This document shows positions 33,792-42,957 of a stretch of DNA of 64,000 bases, piece by piece. The position numbers and the translations under genes are program-made. Position 1 is the first letter of the stretch. Every line of letters begins with the position of its first letter. Origin of the DNA: an uncultured Geobacter sp. (lineage in GTDB: Bacteria; Desulfobacterota; Desulfuromonadia; Geobacterales; Geobacteraceae); contig CAIYDQ010000323.1 in the NCBI GenBank assembly GCA_903925075.1, forward strand, positions 1 through 64,000, in the 5' to 3' direction. Under the pieces are notes generated by a model. That model worked only from the letters and a program-made list of their open reading frames with translations, ran no database searches and had not been told where the DNA came from.

Positions 33792-33818
33792 TTGACTTTC
33801 TAGTCGAAAGAGTATAAA
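33792..33818 (+). promoter_or_regulatory. Candidate sigma70 promoter for the receiver gene
   Basis: In the 396-base divergent gap 33474-33869 I see TTGACT (33792-33797) and TATAAA (33813-33818) spaced by 15 bases, or TAAAAA two bases later with 17-base spacing. A CTTTC/GAAAG inversion lies within the spacer and could be a small operator. Nothing else in the gap is recognisable. Confidence 0.45.
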
Positions 33819-33869
33819 AAACTCCAGGTTAGCTATTACCGATCCAAGGCAGTGAGGCTGGAGGCTTCC

Positions 33870-34247
33870 ATGGCGCTAAAAGACGTGCGAATTTTGATCG
33901 TGGACGACGAACTTTTCTTCCGGCAGGTGTTGCGCGACATGCTGGAGAAGATTGGCTTCAGCGTAGTTGCCGAGGCGGTTGACGGCCTGGAGGCCGTCGC
34001 GCAATTCCGTGCCCATCGCCCACACGTCACCATCATGGACATCTATATGCCGGAGAAAAACGGCATCGACGCGACCAGGGAGATACTGGCCCTGGACGGC
34101 AGGGCCAAGGTACTGGTGTGCAGCGCGTCGGGAGACGACAGCGACACCCGGGCGGCCCTGGAGGTAGGCGCCAGCGCCACCGTGCTGAAGCCCTTCGCGG
34201 CCAAGGAAGTTTACGAAGCCGTAAAAAGAGTGCTCACCGGGAAATAG
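33870..34247 (+). CDS. Stand-alone CheY-like response regulator
   Basis: This 125-residue protein is a single receiver domain with the acidic pair (ILIVDDE), phosphoacceptor Asp in [11 protein letters not shown] (about residue 56), Ser/Thr switch in [10 protein letters not shown] and Lys in VLKPFA. No output domain follows. I start at the ATG at 33870 with GGAGG upstream rather than the GTG at 33852. Its place between chemoreceptor genes suggests a chemotaxis or motility receiver, but it could equally take phosphate from the nearby hybrid kinases. Confidence 0.88.
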   Translation: MALKDVRILIVDDELFFRQVLRDMLEKIGFSVVAEAVDGLEAVAQFRAHRPHVTIMDIYMPEKNGIDATREILALDGRAKVLVCSASGDDSDTRAALEVGASATVLKPFAAKEVYEAVKRVLTGK

Positions 34248-34299
34248 CCGCACCCGAGCCCCGCCTACCATCCCCACCCCCGACATCCGAGCTGATTCC

Positions 34300-34326
34300 G
34301 GGCGAACCGGCCGTTCGCCCTTTTTT
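34300..34326 (+). terminator. Rho-independent terminator after the receiver gene
   Basis: GGGCGAAC (34300-34307) and GTTCGCCC (34313-34320) form a perfect 8-bp stem with a 5-base loop, followed by six T. It lies about 50 bases after the receiver stop codon. Confidence 0.9.
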
Positions 34327-34420
34327 CGCCTCCGTCAAAGATCGAGCCTGCCCCCTTCCTGAAAACGTCAAACACTCACCGCAAATTAAGCTATTTTTAA
34401 TTAGCATCATTTATTTATGG

Positions 34421-34534
34421 TATACTCCGTCGTTGTCGCGCCGGCCGAAACGCCGGGGGCGGCTGGAAACCTGATCCCTCCTACCGTCTTCCCCCGGTAG
34501 AGCCAGGGAACCTGCCAAGGGGAGTTCGCAGGAG
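34421..34534 (+). promoter_or_regulatory. Promoter -10 and structured leader of the 4HB chemoreceptor gene
   Basis: TATACT (34421-34426) in AT-rich sequence is a good -10 box. The GC-rich leader that follows folds into CCGGC/GCCGG (34441-34456) and CTACCG/CGGTAG (34481-34500). Flanking GGCTGG (34461-34466) can pair with AGCC or CCAG at 34501-34506. The 3' part AGCCAGGGAACCTGCC (34501-34516) resembles the B12 box of cobalamin riboswitches (AGCCAGGAGACCTGCC), but the leader is too short for that class and lacks its other conserved blocks. GCAGGAGG precedes the start codon. Confidence 0.4.
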
Positions 34535-34541
34535 GATCTAC

Positions 34542-36170
34542 ATGGACGCTTTTTACAACCTGAAGATCGGCGCCAAGCTCACCGCAGCATTCCTGTTAGT
34601 GGCCGCCATTGCCGCCGCCATCGGCGCGGTGGGCGTCCTCAAGATCCGTCAGATAAACGCGGCGGACACCCGGCTGTACGAGAAGATGACCGCTCCCCTG
34701 GGGGATCTGGCCAACATGTCCATCTCGTTCCAGCGCGTGCGCATCAACCTGCGCGATTTCCTGGAAGGCAAGGATATGCGGGAAAAGCAGGCCGCGCAGG
34801 ATACCCTGGCCGCATTGCGCCGGGACATCACGGAGCGCGCGGACCGCTACGAGAAGACCATAATTTCCGAAGAGGCCCGCAAGGTCTTCCAAGAGTTCAA
34901 GGAGTCGCGCAGGGTCTATGGCGGCTACATCGACAAACTGCTGGAACTGGAGAAGTCCGGCAAAGGAGCGGAGGCGATGGCTCTCTTGCACGGCGACGCC
35001 AAGCAGGCAGCCCTGCATGAGCAGCAATGCTTGAACAAGCTGATGGAATCCAAGGAGACGCTGGCCCGGGAAACCGCCAAGGCCAACGACAAAGAGGCCG
35101 ACTCGGCGACGATGATCATGTCCGTTTTGGCAGTGCTCGGCGTTGCCCTGGCCATCGCGCTGGGCATTTTCATCTCCGCGAACATCACCAGGCCCCTGCG
35201 GGAGGCGGTTTCCGCCGCCAAGCGCATCGCCGACGGAGACCTGACGGTGAAGGTGGAGGCGAAGTCGGCGGACGAGACCGGCCAACTGATGACGGCCATG
35301 CAGCACATGGTGGTCAGCATGCGCAACATGATCAGCAAGACGGTGGACATCTCGGCAGGCATCGCCTCGGCCTCGAATCAACTGCACTCCACCTCCGAGC
35401 AGATCGCGACCGGAGCCGAAGAAGTGGCGGCACAGACCAACACCGTCGCCACCGCCAGCGAAGAGATGTCCGCCACCAGCAGCGACATCGCCCGCAACTG
35501 CGCCATGGCCGCCGAGACCTCCAAGCGGACGGCGGAATCGGCCACGGACGGGGCCAAGGTGGTGAACGAGACCATCGTCGGCATGAGCGTCATCGCCGAC
35601 CGGGTGCGCCAGACCTCCAAGACCATCGAGGCGCTGGGCACGCGCTCCGAGCAGATCGGCGACATCGTCGGCACCATAGAAGACATCGCCGATCAGACCA
35701 ACCTGCTCGCCCTCAATGCAGCCATAGAAGCGGCCAGGGCTGGAGAGCAGGGACGCGGCTTTGCCGTAGTCGCCGACGAAGTGCGGGCCCTGGCGGAGCG
35801 CACCACCAAGGCGACCCGCGAGATAAGCGAGATGATCAAGGCCATCCAGAAAGAGACGCGGGAAGCGGTCAGCGCCATGGAGGAAGGCGTTCAAGAAGTG
35901 GAAAAAGGCGCCGAATCCTCCCAGAAATCGGGGCGCGCGCTGGAGGAGATTTTGAACCGTATCGGCGAAGTCTCCATGCAAGTAAGCCAGATAGCCACCG
36001 CGGCCGAGCAGCAGACCGCGACCACCAGCGAAGTGACCGGTAACATCCAGCAGATAACAAGCGTAGTCCAACAGACGGCGCAAGGCGCCAGCGAAACGGC
36101 CGGCGCCGCCGCCCAACTCAACGTCAGCGCCGAGCAACTGCAGGAACTCGTGCGGCAATTCAGGCTGTAA
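34542..36170 (+). CDS. Methyl-accepting chemotaxis protein, 4HB-type sensor
   Basis: The 542-residue receptor has membrane helices at about 13-33 and 191-212 around a four-helix-bundle periplasmic domain with the typical [16 protein letters not shown] segment. HAMP ([23 protein letters not shown]) and the signalling domain with tip [20 protein letters not shown] follow. Its last half is very similar to that of the NIT receptor, including [20 protein letters not shown], so the two probably share CheW/CheA partners. It is transcribed away from the other two receptors behind its own promoter and a structured leader. Confidence 0.92.
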   Translation: MDAFYNLKIGAKLTAAFLLVAAIAAAIGAVGVLKIRQINAADTRLYEKMTAPLGDLANMSISFQRVRINLRDFLEGKDMREKQAAQDTLAALRRDITERADRYEKTIISEEARKVFQEFKESRRVYGGYIDKLLELEKSGKGAEAMALLHGDAKQAALHEQQCLNKLMESKETLARETAKANDKEADSATMIMSVLAVLGVALAIALGIFISANITRPLREAVSAAKRIADGDLTVKVEAKSADETGQLMTAMQHMVVSMRNMISKTVDISAGIASASNQLHSTSEQIATGAEEVAAQTNTVATASEEMSATSSDIARNCAMAAETSKRTAESATDGAKVVNETIVGMSVIADRVRQTSKTIEALGTRSEQIGDIVGTIEDIADQTNLLALNAAIEAARAGEQGRGFAVVADEVRALAERTTKATREISEMIKAIQKETREAVSAMEEGVQEVEKGAESSQKSGRALEEILNRIGEVSMQVSQIATAAEQQTATTSEVTGNIQQITSVVQQTAQGASETAGAAAQLNVSAEQLQELVRQFRL

Positions 36171-36302
36171 GGCAAGGGGGCGAGGCACCGTGCCGCATCG
36201 ATTGAGGAGCAGTCCGGTTCAGCCGCGGAGTTTTAGAGAGATTTCCAATTCACTTTTCCTTGACTCGCGCGGCGGCATTTGCTATAAGACAGGACTCGTT
36301 GA

Positions 36303-36377
<75 letters not shown>

Positions 36378-36389
36378 AATAAAAAGTAC

Positions 36390-36416
36390 GGCCGGGTCTT
36401 CGACCTGGCCTTTTTT
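36390..36416 (+). terminator. Terminator after tRNA-Gly
   Basis: GGCCGGGTC and GACCTGGCC form a stem with one G-U pair around a 3-base loop, followed by six T, 12 bases past the tRNA end. Confidence 0.88.
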
Positions 36417-36544
36417 ATTGTCTGCATACCACGATTCAAAATTCGACCTCTCCGTGCTTCGCCAAGACCGGGCGCTGTGAGGTAACCCCGTGTGTAAAAT
36501 CGACTCTCGCCTAAAGCGGTCCATTCCCGGTTACTTCTTCCCGC

Positions 36545-38215
36545 CTACTGCCCCAAGAACGCGTTAATCACCTTCTGCACCTCTGAGATTGCCACCCCGC
36601 CGACTCCATTCGTATCCACGCAAGGTGCCGGAGCTTTCAGTCCAAGGAACATGTTTATGGCGCTCTGCACCTCGGCGATAGCGACGGCACCGTCTCCGCT
36701 GCAATTGCTATCCAATTGCAAAATCCAGTCATTTGTACCGGAACCGTTATTGCCCGGAGTCGTGAACTGTAGCGTCCCGGTATTGGCGAAGTTAGTCCCG
36801 ATGGCAGTATATACGCCGGAGGTCGGATCATACCATCTGGCGCGAGCAGGAGAAAACATGGATGTCATGTCCACGCTGAACGTGGTGGCCCCGGTTCCCG
36901 TGGGCGGCACATAGGCGACGAGGTTTTTACCGTCTGCGGTGGCCTGCGAAGTAATAGTGGATAGACCTGTTCCCGCGCCGCTTGTTAGCAACGTTTTCCC
37001 TAGCCTGCCGCTCCCGACGCCGGAGGGGAGCATGGCGTACCAAGGAACCGATGCGAACAGGCTGAACAAATAAGCTCTGTCGTAGCTGAAGCCGTCTTCA
37101 ATATAGTTAGCCCAGTTAGGATAGCCGACACTTTCGGTATATCCGGCTACAGCCGAATGGTCCCCGGCAGTCGATCCGGCAGTGACACCCCACCAGAGTT
37201 CGCGTCGAGCTGTCGGCCGGGTTGATGGTGCATTGGGGTTATAATAGGTAGGCTCGAACATTAATGTGGGTCTCGCAGGGGATGCCGTCCAGGCACGGTC
37301 GGCAGTCGCGAAGTTCTGCCCGTTCTCTCCCGGACCCAGGGAATAAAAGGAGCGGATATCCATGTCTTTCCATTCCGTATAATCATCCGGCATGGAATCC
37401 GGCCATCTCCCCTGGAAAAGAGCTATTGCCCCCGGCGATCTGTTCCTGATACCGTCGATGATCTTATGGCCGCGAATATTGCCTTCGCTGCCGTCGCTGA
37501 AAACGTAGTCTCCGGCAGCCAACCAGAGGACATTGCCCTTGGCGCCGTATCTGGTCCCCAACCATTGTCCGTAAGCATACATTACCGCTTGAGTATTCAC
37601 GGCAGAATTGCCACTGGTCGGATCAGCTTGATTATAGATATCGACAGCCCATGATCTCGTTGCGGTTGCACTTTGTGCCCCTCCCCCATCTTGAGCCTGG
37701 AAATACGCCGGGGCTACCACCACTACCATCCCAGCCGCCGCTGCCTTATCAACGATGGTGTCGATCCATGCCCAATAAGGCTCCGAATAAACGTTACGAA
37801 AATCGCCGACCGTGCCTGTGAACGGATTCAATCCGCCGGCAGTCGCAGGTGGTGTGGCAGGCAAGTCGGGTATTCCCGACAAGGTCGACAGATTAGGCGA
37901 GGGAGCCATTATGAGGAACGTGTTGAACCCCTTACTCGTTCTACTGGAAATGTAGGTATCGACATCGGCGCCGGAAGCAAACGAGGGCATCAACCAAGTC
38001 GATTCCATGTTGAGCCGAAACGGGTTGCCGCCGCTATCCACCAGATAACGACCTGTTGGATGAATGGACAGCGGAAATTTCACTGAGCCCGCAACAGCCG
38101 CCGTCCTTCGAGTTGTGGCATGGGCAGACTCGGCAAATCCAGCCAGCAGGATCGCAATTAAAAAAACCGTCAACCCGAAAACCGGGACGCCGCTTTTTGA
38201 ATTTCCTATTTTCAT
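36545..38215 (-). CDS. Secreted DUF4038/apiosidase-like glycoside hydrolase with dockerin-like repeats
   Basis: The 556-residue protein has a signal peptide (LTVFLIAILLAGFAESAHA). A TIM-barrel-type DUF4038 domain (about 45-400) opens with the family's YLVDSGGNPFRLNMESTW. It is followed by a beta domain of the putative collagen-binding type often paired with DUF4038 (ARWYDPTSGVYTAIG, about 440-500). The C-terminus has two EF-hand/dockerin-like repeats, SGDGAVAIAEVQSAINMFLG and TNGVGGVAISEVQKVINAFLG. It is probably exported and acts on plant- or microbe-derived glycans such as apiose- or rhamnose-containing chains; the substrate is inferred from the family only. I start at the ATG at 38215 with GGGAG upstream. 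Confidence 0.78.
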   Translation of the reverse strand: MKIGNSKSGVPVFGLTVFLIAILLAGFAESAHATTRRTAAVAGSVKFPLSIHPTGRYLVDSGGNPFRLNMESTWLMPSFASGADVDTYISSRTSKGFNTFLIMAPSPNLSTLSGIPDLPATPPATAGGLNPFTGTVGDFRNVYSEPYWAWIDTIVDKAAAAGMVVVVAPAYFQAQDGGGAQSATATRSWAVDIYNQADPTSGNSAVNTQAVMYAYGQWLGTRYGAKGNVLWLAAGDYVFSDGSEGNIRGHKIIDGIRNRSPGAIALFQGRWPDSMPDDYTEWKDMDIRSFYSLGPGENGQNFATADRAWTASPARPTLMFEPTYYNPNAPSTRPTARRELWWGVTAGSTAGDHSAVAGYTESVGYPNWANYIEDGFSYDRAYLFSLFASVPWYAMLPSGVGSGRLGKTLLTSGAGTGLSTITSQATADGKNLVAYVPPTGTGATTFSVDMTSMFSPARARWYDPTSGVYTAIGTNFANTGTLQFTTPGNNGSGTNDWILQLDSNCSGDGAVAIAEVQSAINMFLGLKAPAPCVDTNGVGGVAISEVQKVINAFLGQ

Positions 38216-38489
38216 GGCATAACTCCCGTTGGTAAAGTAGCCCACATGGCCGTCAATCTCCTTTGTCGAAGGGCGCATCAGGTCACCCCTTGTTGAGAAG
38301 TGCTTGGACATCCCAAAGAAGTGCGGGCCGAAGCCAGAGGAGACATGAACTGCGCTGCCAGACAGTGATTTTATCAGTTCATTCGATGGTTGGCGGCGAC
38401 AACGTATGTTTCCTGATGGTTTTAAAGAGGTCCGTATAACCAGCTGCGGAGAGACCCACGAAATGACGTGGAGTTGACGGTTACGTTTC

Positions 38490-38997
38490 GGAGGCGGGGG
38501 AAACTTTCCGGAGAGGTCCGCAATCTTCCCGGCGGTCTGCGGATGTTCTGGAGGGTTCCGGATTTTCCCGGATGCCCGCGGGATTTTTCCCGGGCGCGCG
38601 CAATCTTTCCGGCAGGCTCAGGGAGCTTTTCGGAGACGCCCGGAACCTTCCGGAGGCCCCGCGGAACTTTCAGAGAGACTCGGAATTTTCCCAAGGCTCT
38701 CGGGAACCTTACGGAATACCGCCATCCTTCCGGAGGCCCGGGAACTTTTCCGAGACATGCTTCAATCTTTCCGGAGGCTCGGGAAACTTTCCCAAGGCAT
38801 CCGCAATCTTTCCGACGCTCGCCCAACTTTTGGGAGGGCGCCGGAATGCTTCAGGGAGGGGCCGCCGGAATTTTTGGAGAGGCGCGCAACTTAACAGGAG
38901 GCCGCAAATTTTTTGGGAGGCGTTCGCAAACTCCCGAAGGCTCCGAGAAATTTTCGGGCCTTCCGATCGCTTCTCCGGATCGCGGAGGGTTCCGGAA
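38490..38997. repeat. Array of about 25 degenerate repeats with a 20-bp period
   Basis: In the 893-base gap 38216-39108, T-runs recur at 38505, 38524, 38546, 38563, 38584, 38606, 38627 and so on to 38990, a mean step of about 20.2 bases. Each unit resembles GGAGGCYCGGGAACTTTTCC, with a short GGAA...TTCC palindrome. The step is not a multiple of three, so no protein repeat is preserved, although frames on both strands happen to stay open. Units have diverged too much for a CRISPR, and there are no distinct spacers. The rest of the gap (38216-38489) shows nothing I recognise. Confidence 0.85.
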
Positions 38998-39108
38998 GGA
39001 GCGGAGCGGCTGTTAGGTGGAGTTAACGGAGGAAAGCGAGGGGAGAAACGGGGCGTGGCCACGGGATGGCTCACGCCCCCTCGATTTTTGGCAGCTGCGG
39101 CAGGATCA

Positions 39109-39771
39109 TCAGATCACGGTCAGGGCGAGGATGGCGGACCAGGCGCCGTAGCCGGCATGGCCGTAGCATCTAAACTTGAAATGGTACGCTTTCGGGGCTT
39201 CCAGCCCGTGCGCCTCGAACGGCTTGCAACCTGGAGACTGCGCAATCAGGGTCCAGTTCTCCTCGATCGAAGGATCTCCCGCGGTCGCCCATAGTTGATA
39301 CACGGCGGCGCCGTCCACCTTGTTGCAACTGGCTAAGACGGACCCGCTGGCACTCCCGTGCCCGACCTTCGGGTTGTGGGGCGCATCCACCAGAGGATGG
39401 ATATGTGTTCTCGGGGTTGGCTTCTTCGGTTCCAGTCCCAGGTTGGCGATCAGATTGGGGTTGTTCTCCCGATAGGCCCTGGCCACGGCCCAGTTGACGG
39501 TAATAGTGGCATTCGCCTCCAAACGCGGGCGGTTCAGGTCGCGTTCGGTCTTCTTGCCGCGATGCCCGGTCGCCGCCTGATTGGTGAGATCGACGTGGTA
39601 CGCGGCATCCGTCATGAGTTCCTTGGCATCGGGCACCGTCGGCGGGAACGGTGCCTGATGGTCGGGGTGAACGGCGAGGAATTCGGCGAAGTGGTGGACC
39701 CAGTTCGCTAACTCCATGTGGTCCAAGTCCCGCAGAGTGACCTGAACCGGCACAAGAAATGGATTTGGCAT
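39109..39771 (-). CDS. Fibronectin type III-like hypothetical protein
   Basis: The 220-residue product from the ATG at 39771 (GGGGG upstream) begins MPNPFLVPVQVTLRDLDHME. It has a helical N-terminal half containing LANWVHHFAEFLAVHPDHQ and a C-terminal beta domain (about 135-220) resembling Fn3, with KVDGAAVYQLWATAGDPS and AYHFKFRCYGHAGYGAWS. No signal peptide is visible. A related family of Fn3 proteins with similar openings occurs in Geobacter-type genomes, as far as I recall; its function is not known. The frame is open for 73 more codons upstream but lacks a convincing start there. Confidence 0.6.
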   Translation of the reverse strand: MPNPFLVPVQVTLRDLDHMELANWVHHFAEFLAVHPDHQAPFPPTVPDAKELMTDAAYHVDLTNQAATGHRGKKTERDLNRPRLEANATITVNWAVARAYRENNPNLIANLGLEPKKPTPRTHIHPLVDAPHNPKVGHGSASGSVLASCNKVDGAAVYQLWATAGDPSIEENWTLIAQSPGCKPFEAHGLEAPKAYHFKFRCYGHAGYGAWSAILALTVI

Positions 39772-39979
39772 TTGATTGACCCCCGTTAGCGTTAGAAACG
39801 AAAACAAGGGTACATTGGATTCTTCCAACGTCAAATTTTTTTCCATCAGGCAGTTCCAGGAGACGGCCGCCTTGCAGCGGTTCGAAGAACCAGATGGCCG
39901 GCGCTTAGGGCTCTGATCGCCGATGTCGGCGGATGCCGCTCTTGACCTTACCTTCCCATACCGATGAACCAGCGACTCC

Positions 39980-40471
39980 TCAGCTTTCATCCCGGATATT
40001 TACCTCTGGCGAGCGGATCAATCGGGGCTCCACCTCTTTGGCACCGAGTATGCCTACCAATTCATCCAGCCCATCTAAGATTCTTATCAACTTGTCGCTC
40101 GACATGGTTTCAAGCCCTTTCACCAGCAATCCCTGGGCAACTTCGGGGGAACTGGACGCGAGCGCCTTTCCCGACTCTGTCAACGCGACCTCCACGACCC
40201 TCCTGTCCACTGTGGACCTGGTTTTTATCACAAGACCGCGCGCGTCCAGGCGGTCGAGTATCCCCACAATCGTTGTCGGATGAAGATGCATGCGGCGAGC
40301 CAGATCCACTCCTTTGATCGGCGCAAATTCGGCGACCGTCTTGATTGCCCAGAGTTGAGGACCGGTTATGCCGGTATCCTTCTCCGCCCTTTTCGACTGC
40401 TCGTTCACCACCTGGAAAATGCGGCGAATGTTGTCGATGATATCGGCTACTGTATCGATGTTTTTTGCCAT
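39980..40471 (-). CDS. MarR-family transcriptional regulator
   Basis: The 163-residue protein has the winged-helix core of MarR regulators: VDLARRMHLHPTTIVGILDRLDARGLVIK (recognition helix at about 60-75) followed by the wing RSTVDRRVVEVALTESGKAL. The N-terminal helix is the dimer interface. It represses or activates in response to small phenolic or lipophilic ligands in known cases. I start at the ATG at 40471; the ribosome site is weak. It points away from pal across 362 bases. No obvious target gene is adjacent, so its regulon is unknown. Confidence 0.85.
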   Translation of the reverse strand: MAKNIDTVADIIDNIRRIFQVVNEQSKRAEKDTGITGPQLWAIKTVAEFAPIKGVDLARRMHLHPTTIVGILDRLDARGLVIKTRSTVDRRVVEVALTESGKALASSSPEVAQGLLVKGLETMSSDKLIRILDGLDELVGILGAKEVEPRLIRSPEVNIRDES

Positions 40472-40674
40472 AGGGAGATTTCTCTTTTCTTGGGGACAGA
40501 ACAGGATTTTTATCCGCACTCTGTCACAAACGAGATGAATTATCAACTTTTCCCGCATGCAATCGGACCCTAGGGTCAGCCACCGGGTCTCCCCCCCGCC
40601 CAGTCATCGGTCATGCCGGACTTTTCGGACCAAGGCGCCCTGCCCGACAATTTCGCTCGGCCGGCAAAATAATC

Positions 40675-40703
40675 TTGACAACCATGATCCTTGCAACAAT
40701 AAT
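40675..40703 (+). promoter_or_regulatory. Sigma70 promoter of pal
   Basis: TTGACA (40675-40680) and AATAAT (40698-40703) are separated by exactly 17 bases, a near-consensus promoter 130 bases upstream of pal. The remainder of the divergent gap 40472-40833 contains no gene. Confidence 0.75.
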
Positions 40704-40833
40704 ATGTGCTCAAATGATTATCGCACGTATAGCACTTTTCTTCAAGCGTGGTCTATTGGTGCTCATTCGCCGCCTCGTAGGCGTTTGGGCTATTGCCGGC
40801 ACTATCAACTAAGCAGGACAACGGAGGCTGTAA

Positions 40834-41451
40834 ATGGCAAGGATGAGGACGGGTTTGGGGGCGGCGATGATCTGCTGCGCACTGTTGGCGGCGGGATGTG
40901 CCAAACACGAGTTGACTAAGGGGGACGAGCCTCTGGCGCCCTCGGCGACGATTGTTGCTCCATCGCAACAGTCGCAGGTCCCAAAAGGAGATAAACCGAT
41001 CCAGGTGGTAGCACCGGACGCAGTTAAGGGGTCCGATGCGAAAATTGGAACTGCGAGTCAAAAAGACGGCGCTACGAAACCTGCAGGGCAGCCGGGCGAG
41101 CTGAAAAAGGGGCTGGAGAAAGTCTACTTCAATTTTGATTCTGCGGATCTCTCCGGCGAGGCACGCAACACGCTAGTAAAGAATGCAGAACTACTCAAAG
41201 CCAGCATCAAAGGCACCATCCGCGTGGAGGGAAACTGCGACGAGAGAGGATCGGACGATTACAACCTCGCCCTTGGTGAGAAGCGCGCTAAGGCGGCGGT
41301 GCAGTACCTGACCAATCTTGGTTTACCGGCGGATCGGTTCACGACGATCAGCTACGGTAAGGAAAAACCGGTGGCTCCCGGCCATGATGAAGCGAGTTGG
41401 GCGAAGAACAGAATGGACCAGTTTGTTGTTGTCCCCGAGAGCGAGCGATAA
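40834..41451 (+). CDS. pal: Peptidoglycan-associated lipoprotein Pal (OmpA-like)
   Basis: The 205-residue protein begins with a lipoprotein signal (ALLAAGC, Cys at 22), then a linker rich in Lys, Pro and Gln, and a C-terminal OmpA-like domain (about 95-205) with VYFNFDSADLS, VEGNCDERGSDDYNLALGEKRA and KNRMDQFVV. The Asp and Arg of this domain bind diaminopimelate in peptidoglycan. Pal tethers the outer membrane to the wall in the Tol-Pal system, but no tol genes are next to it, so this may be an extra or relocated copy. GGAGG precedes the ATG. Confidence 0.9.
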   Translation: MARMRTGLGAAMICCALLAAGCAKHELTKGDEPLAPSATIVAPSQQSQVPKGDKPIQVVAPDAVKGSDAKIGTASQKDGATKPAGQPGELKKGLEKVYFNFDSADLSGEARNTLVKNAELLKASIKGTIRVEGNCDERGSDDYNLALGEKRAKAAVQYLTNLGLPADRFTTISYGKEKPVAPGHDEASWAKNRMDQFVVVPESER

Positions 41452-41482
41452 CCGGTCGGGTGGCAGGGGTTGCAACCAGGCA

Positions 41483-41526
41483 GGCCCCGGCTCGTGCGAC
41501 ATCAGTCTGCCGGGCCGGGGCCTTCT
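41483..41526 (+). terminator. Hairpin after pal
   Basis: GGCCCCGG (41483-41490) pairs with CCGGGGCC (41515-41522), followed by TTCTT. The loop is long at 24 bases, so this is a moderate terminator candidate between pal and the ClC gene. Confidence 0.5.
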
Positions 41527-41564
41527 TGTGTACTACCGGCCGAATCAAGGAAAATATCGTTTCG

Positions 41565-42920
41565 ATGAAATCCCAAATTACCGAACAGTTGACTCTATTC
41601 GCCAGCGTCGTCAAATGGACCATCTACGCCTCCCTGGTCGGGGCGCTGGTCGGTCTCGGCACGACCGGGTTCCTGCGCACCCTGGCCTGGAGCAACCGTC
41701 AGACCTTGGCCTACCCCGGCTACTACCTGGTCCTCCCCGCCACGATTCTCGTCAGTGCCGCCCTGGTCAAATGGCTTGCCCCCGATGCCGCGGGGCACGG
41801 CACCGAAAAGGTGATCGAGGCCGTACACAAGCGGATGGGGAGGATCCCGTTAGCCGTCGTCCCGGTCAAGTTGGTCGCTACGGTGATAACTCTGGCCGGT
41901 GGCGGCTCCGCCGGAAAGGAAGGGCCCTGCGCCCAGATCGGTGCCGGACTCGCCTCGGCGCTGGCAGACCTGATGCGGGTCGGCGACGAGGATCGCCGCA
42001 AGCTCGTCATCTGTGGCATCAGCGCCGGTTTCGCCAGCGTCTTTGGCACTCCCATCGCCGGGGCCCTGTTTGGAGTCGAGGTGCTGGTGTTGGGGCAGAT
42101 GTTCTACGAGGTGCTCTTCCCGTCTTTCGTTGCCGGCATCGTCAGTTACCATGTCACCAGTTCCCTCGGCGTCAGTTACCGGCACGCTGCCGCCAGTTCG
42201 CTGCCGCGCCTTTCCGGTGGAGGTTTCCTGGAGATCATCATGCTGGGGGTATGCTGCGGCCTAGTCGCCTTGATGCTCATCGAAGTCATGAAACTGGGAC
42301 ACCGTCTTTTTAACGGGATCGCCTGGCACTGGTCCCTGAAGGCGCTGCTCGGGGGAGCGTTATTGGTGCTAGTGGGAAAATTCGTTTCACTTGACTATCT
42401 GGGACTCGGACTGAACACGATAGAAGCGGGACTGAGCGGGGAGGCGCTTCCCGCCGGCGCGCTACTCTGGAAAAGTCTGGCCACCTCCATCACACTGGGA
42501 AGTGGTGGCAGCGGAGGGATCCTGACCCCGACCTTCTTCATCGGGACTGCGGCCGGGAACCTGTTCGCACAGACATTCGATCCCCGGTATATAGCGGCTT
42601 TCTCCGCCATCGGCATGGTGGCTCTGCTGGCCGGTTCGGCCAATACGCCGATTGCGGCCTCGGTCATGGCCATGGAGTTGTTTGGACCACAGATAGCATC
42701 CTATGCGTCCATTGCCTGCATGGTGAGTTTTCTGATCGTAGGCTACCGTAGCATCTATCCGAGTCAGCTCTTGGGCATCCAGAAGAGTGCGTCGCTCACC
42801 ATGCCTACGGGGACGCCAATCGGCAGTTCCGGACGCGTCGTATACCACGCGGACGAACACAGCCTGATAGGCAGAGTGCAGACCGCGCTGGCGGCTCACC
42901 GGCAGAGGCGACGCGGATGA
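41565..42920 (+). CDS. ClC-family chloride channel/transporter
   Basis: The 451-residue membrane protein has the ClC signatures: GGGSAGKEGPCAQIGAGLA (about 105-123) with the gating glutamate in GKEGP, and GSGGSGGILTPTFFIG (about 310-325). About ten hydrophobic segments match the family's topology. The selectivity-filter serine region GSGIP is not obvious at the usual place, so ion preference is uncertain. ClC proteins move chloride or other anions, with or without proton exchange. I start at the ATG at 41565, where the transmembrane domain begins; the frame runs open further upstream across the terminator-like hairpin. Confidence 0.88.
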   Translation: MKSQITEQLTLFASVVKWTIYASLVGALVGLGTTGFLRTLAWSNRQTLAYPGYYLVLPATILVSAALVKWLAPDAAGHGTEKVIEAVHKRMGRIPLAVVPVKLVATVITLAGGGSAGKEGPCAQIGAGLASALADLMRVGDEDRRKLVICGISAGFASVFGTPIAGALFGVEVLVLGQMFYEVLFPSFVAGIVSYHVTSSLGVSYRHAAASSLPRLSGGGFLEIIMLGVCCGLVALMLIEVMKLGHRLFNGIAWHWSLKALLGGALLVLVGKFVSLDYLGLGLNTIEAGLSGEALPAGALLWKSLATSITLGSGGSGGILTPTFFIGTAAGNLFAQTFDPRYIAAFSAIGMVALLAGSANTPIAASVMAMELFGPQIASYASIACMVSFLIVGYRSIYPSQLLGIQKSASLTMPTGTPIGSSGRVVYHADEHSLIGRVQTALAAHRQRRRG

Positions 42921-42957
42921 AAAACAGCGTGTACCCGCTATAGAGGAGGTCGCAGCA

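Noticed and set aside
34421..34534. Cyclic di-GMP (GEMM) or full cobalamin riboswitch
   Set aside because: The GEMM core (GCAAAGCC with GAAA tetraloop in the right order) and the cobalamin core blocks are absent; only the B12-box-like tail is similar.
38490..38997. CRISPR array
   Set aside because: Units are degenerate and contiguous, without conserved repeats separated by unique spacers, and there are no cas genes.
38468..39294. Two overlapping plus-strand frames of 182 and 240 codons across the 20-bp repeat array
   Set aside because: The repeat period is not a multiple of three, both strands are open, there is no convincing ribosome site, and the translation is only low-complexity Pro/Arg/Phe.
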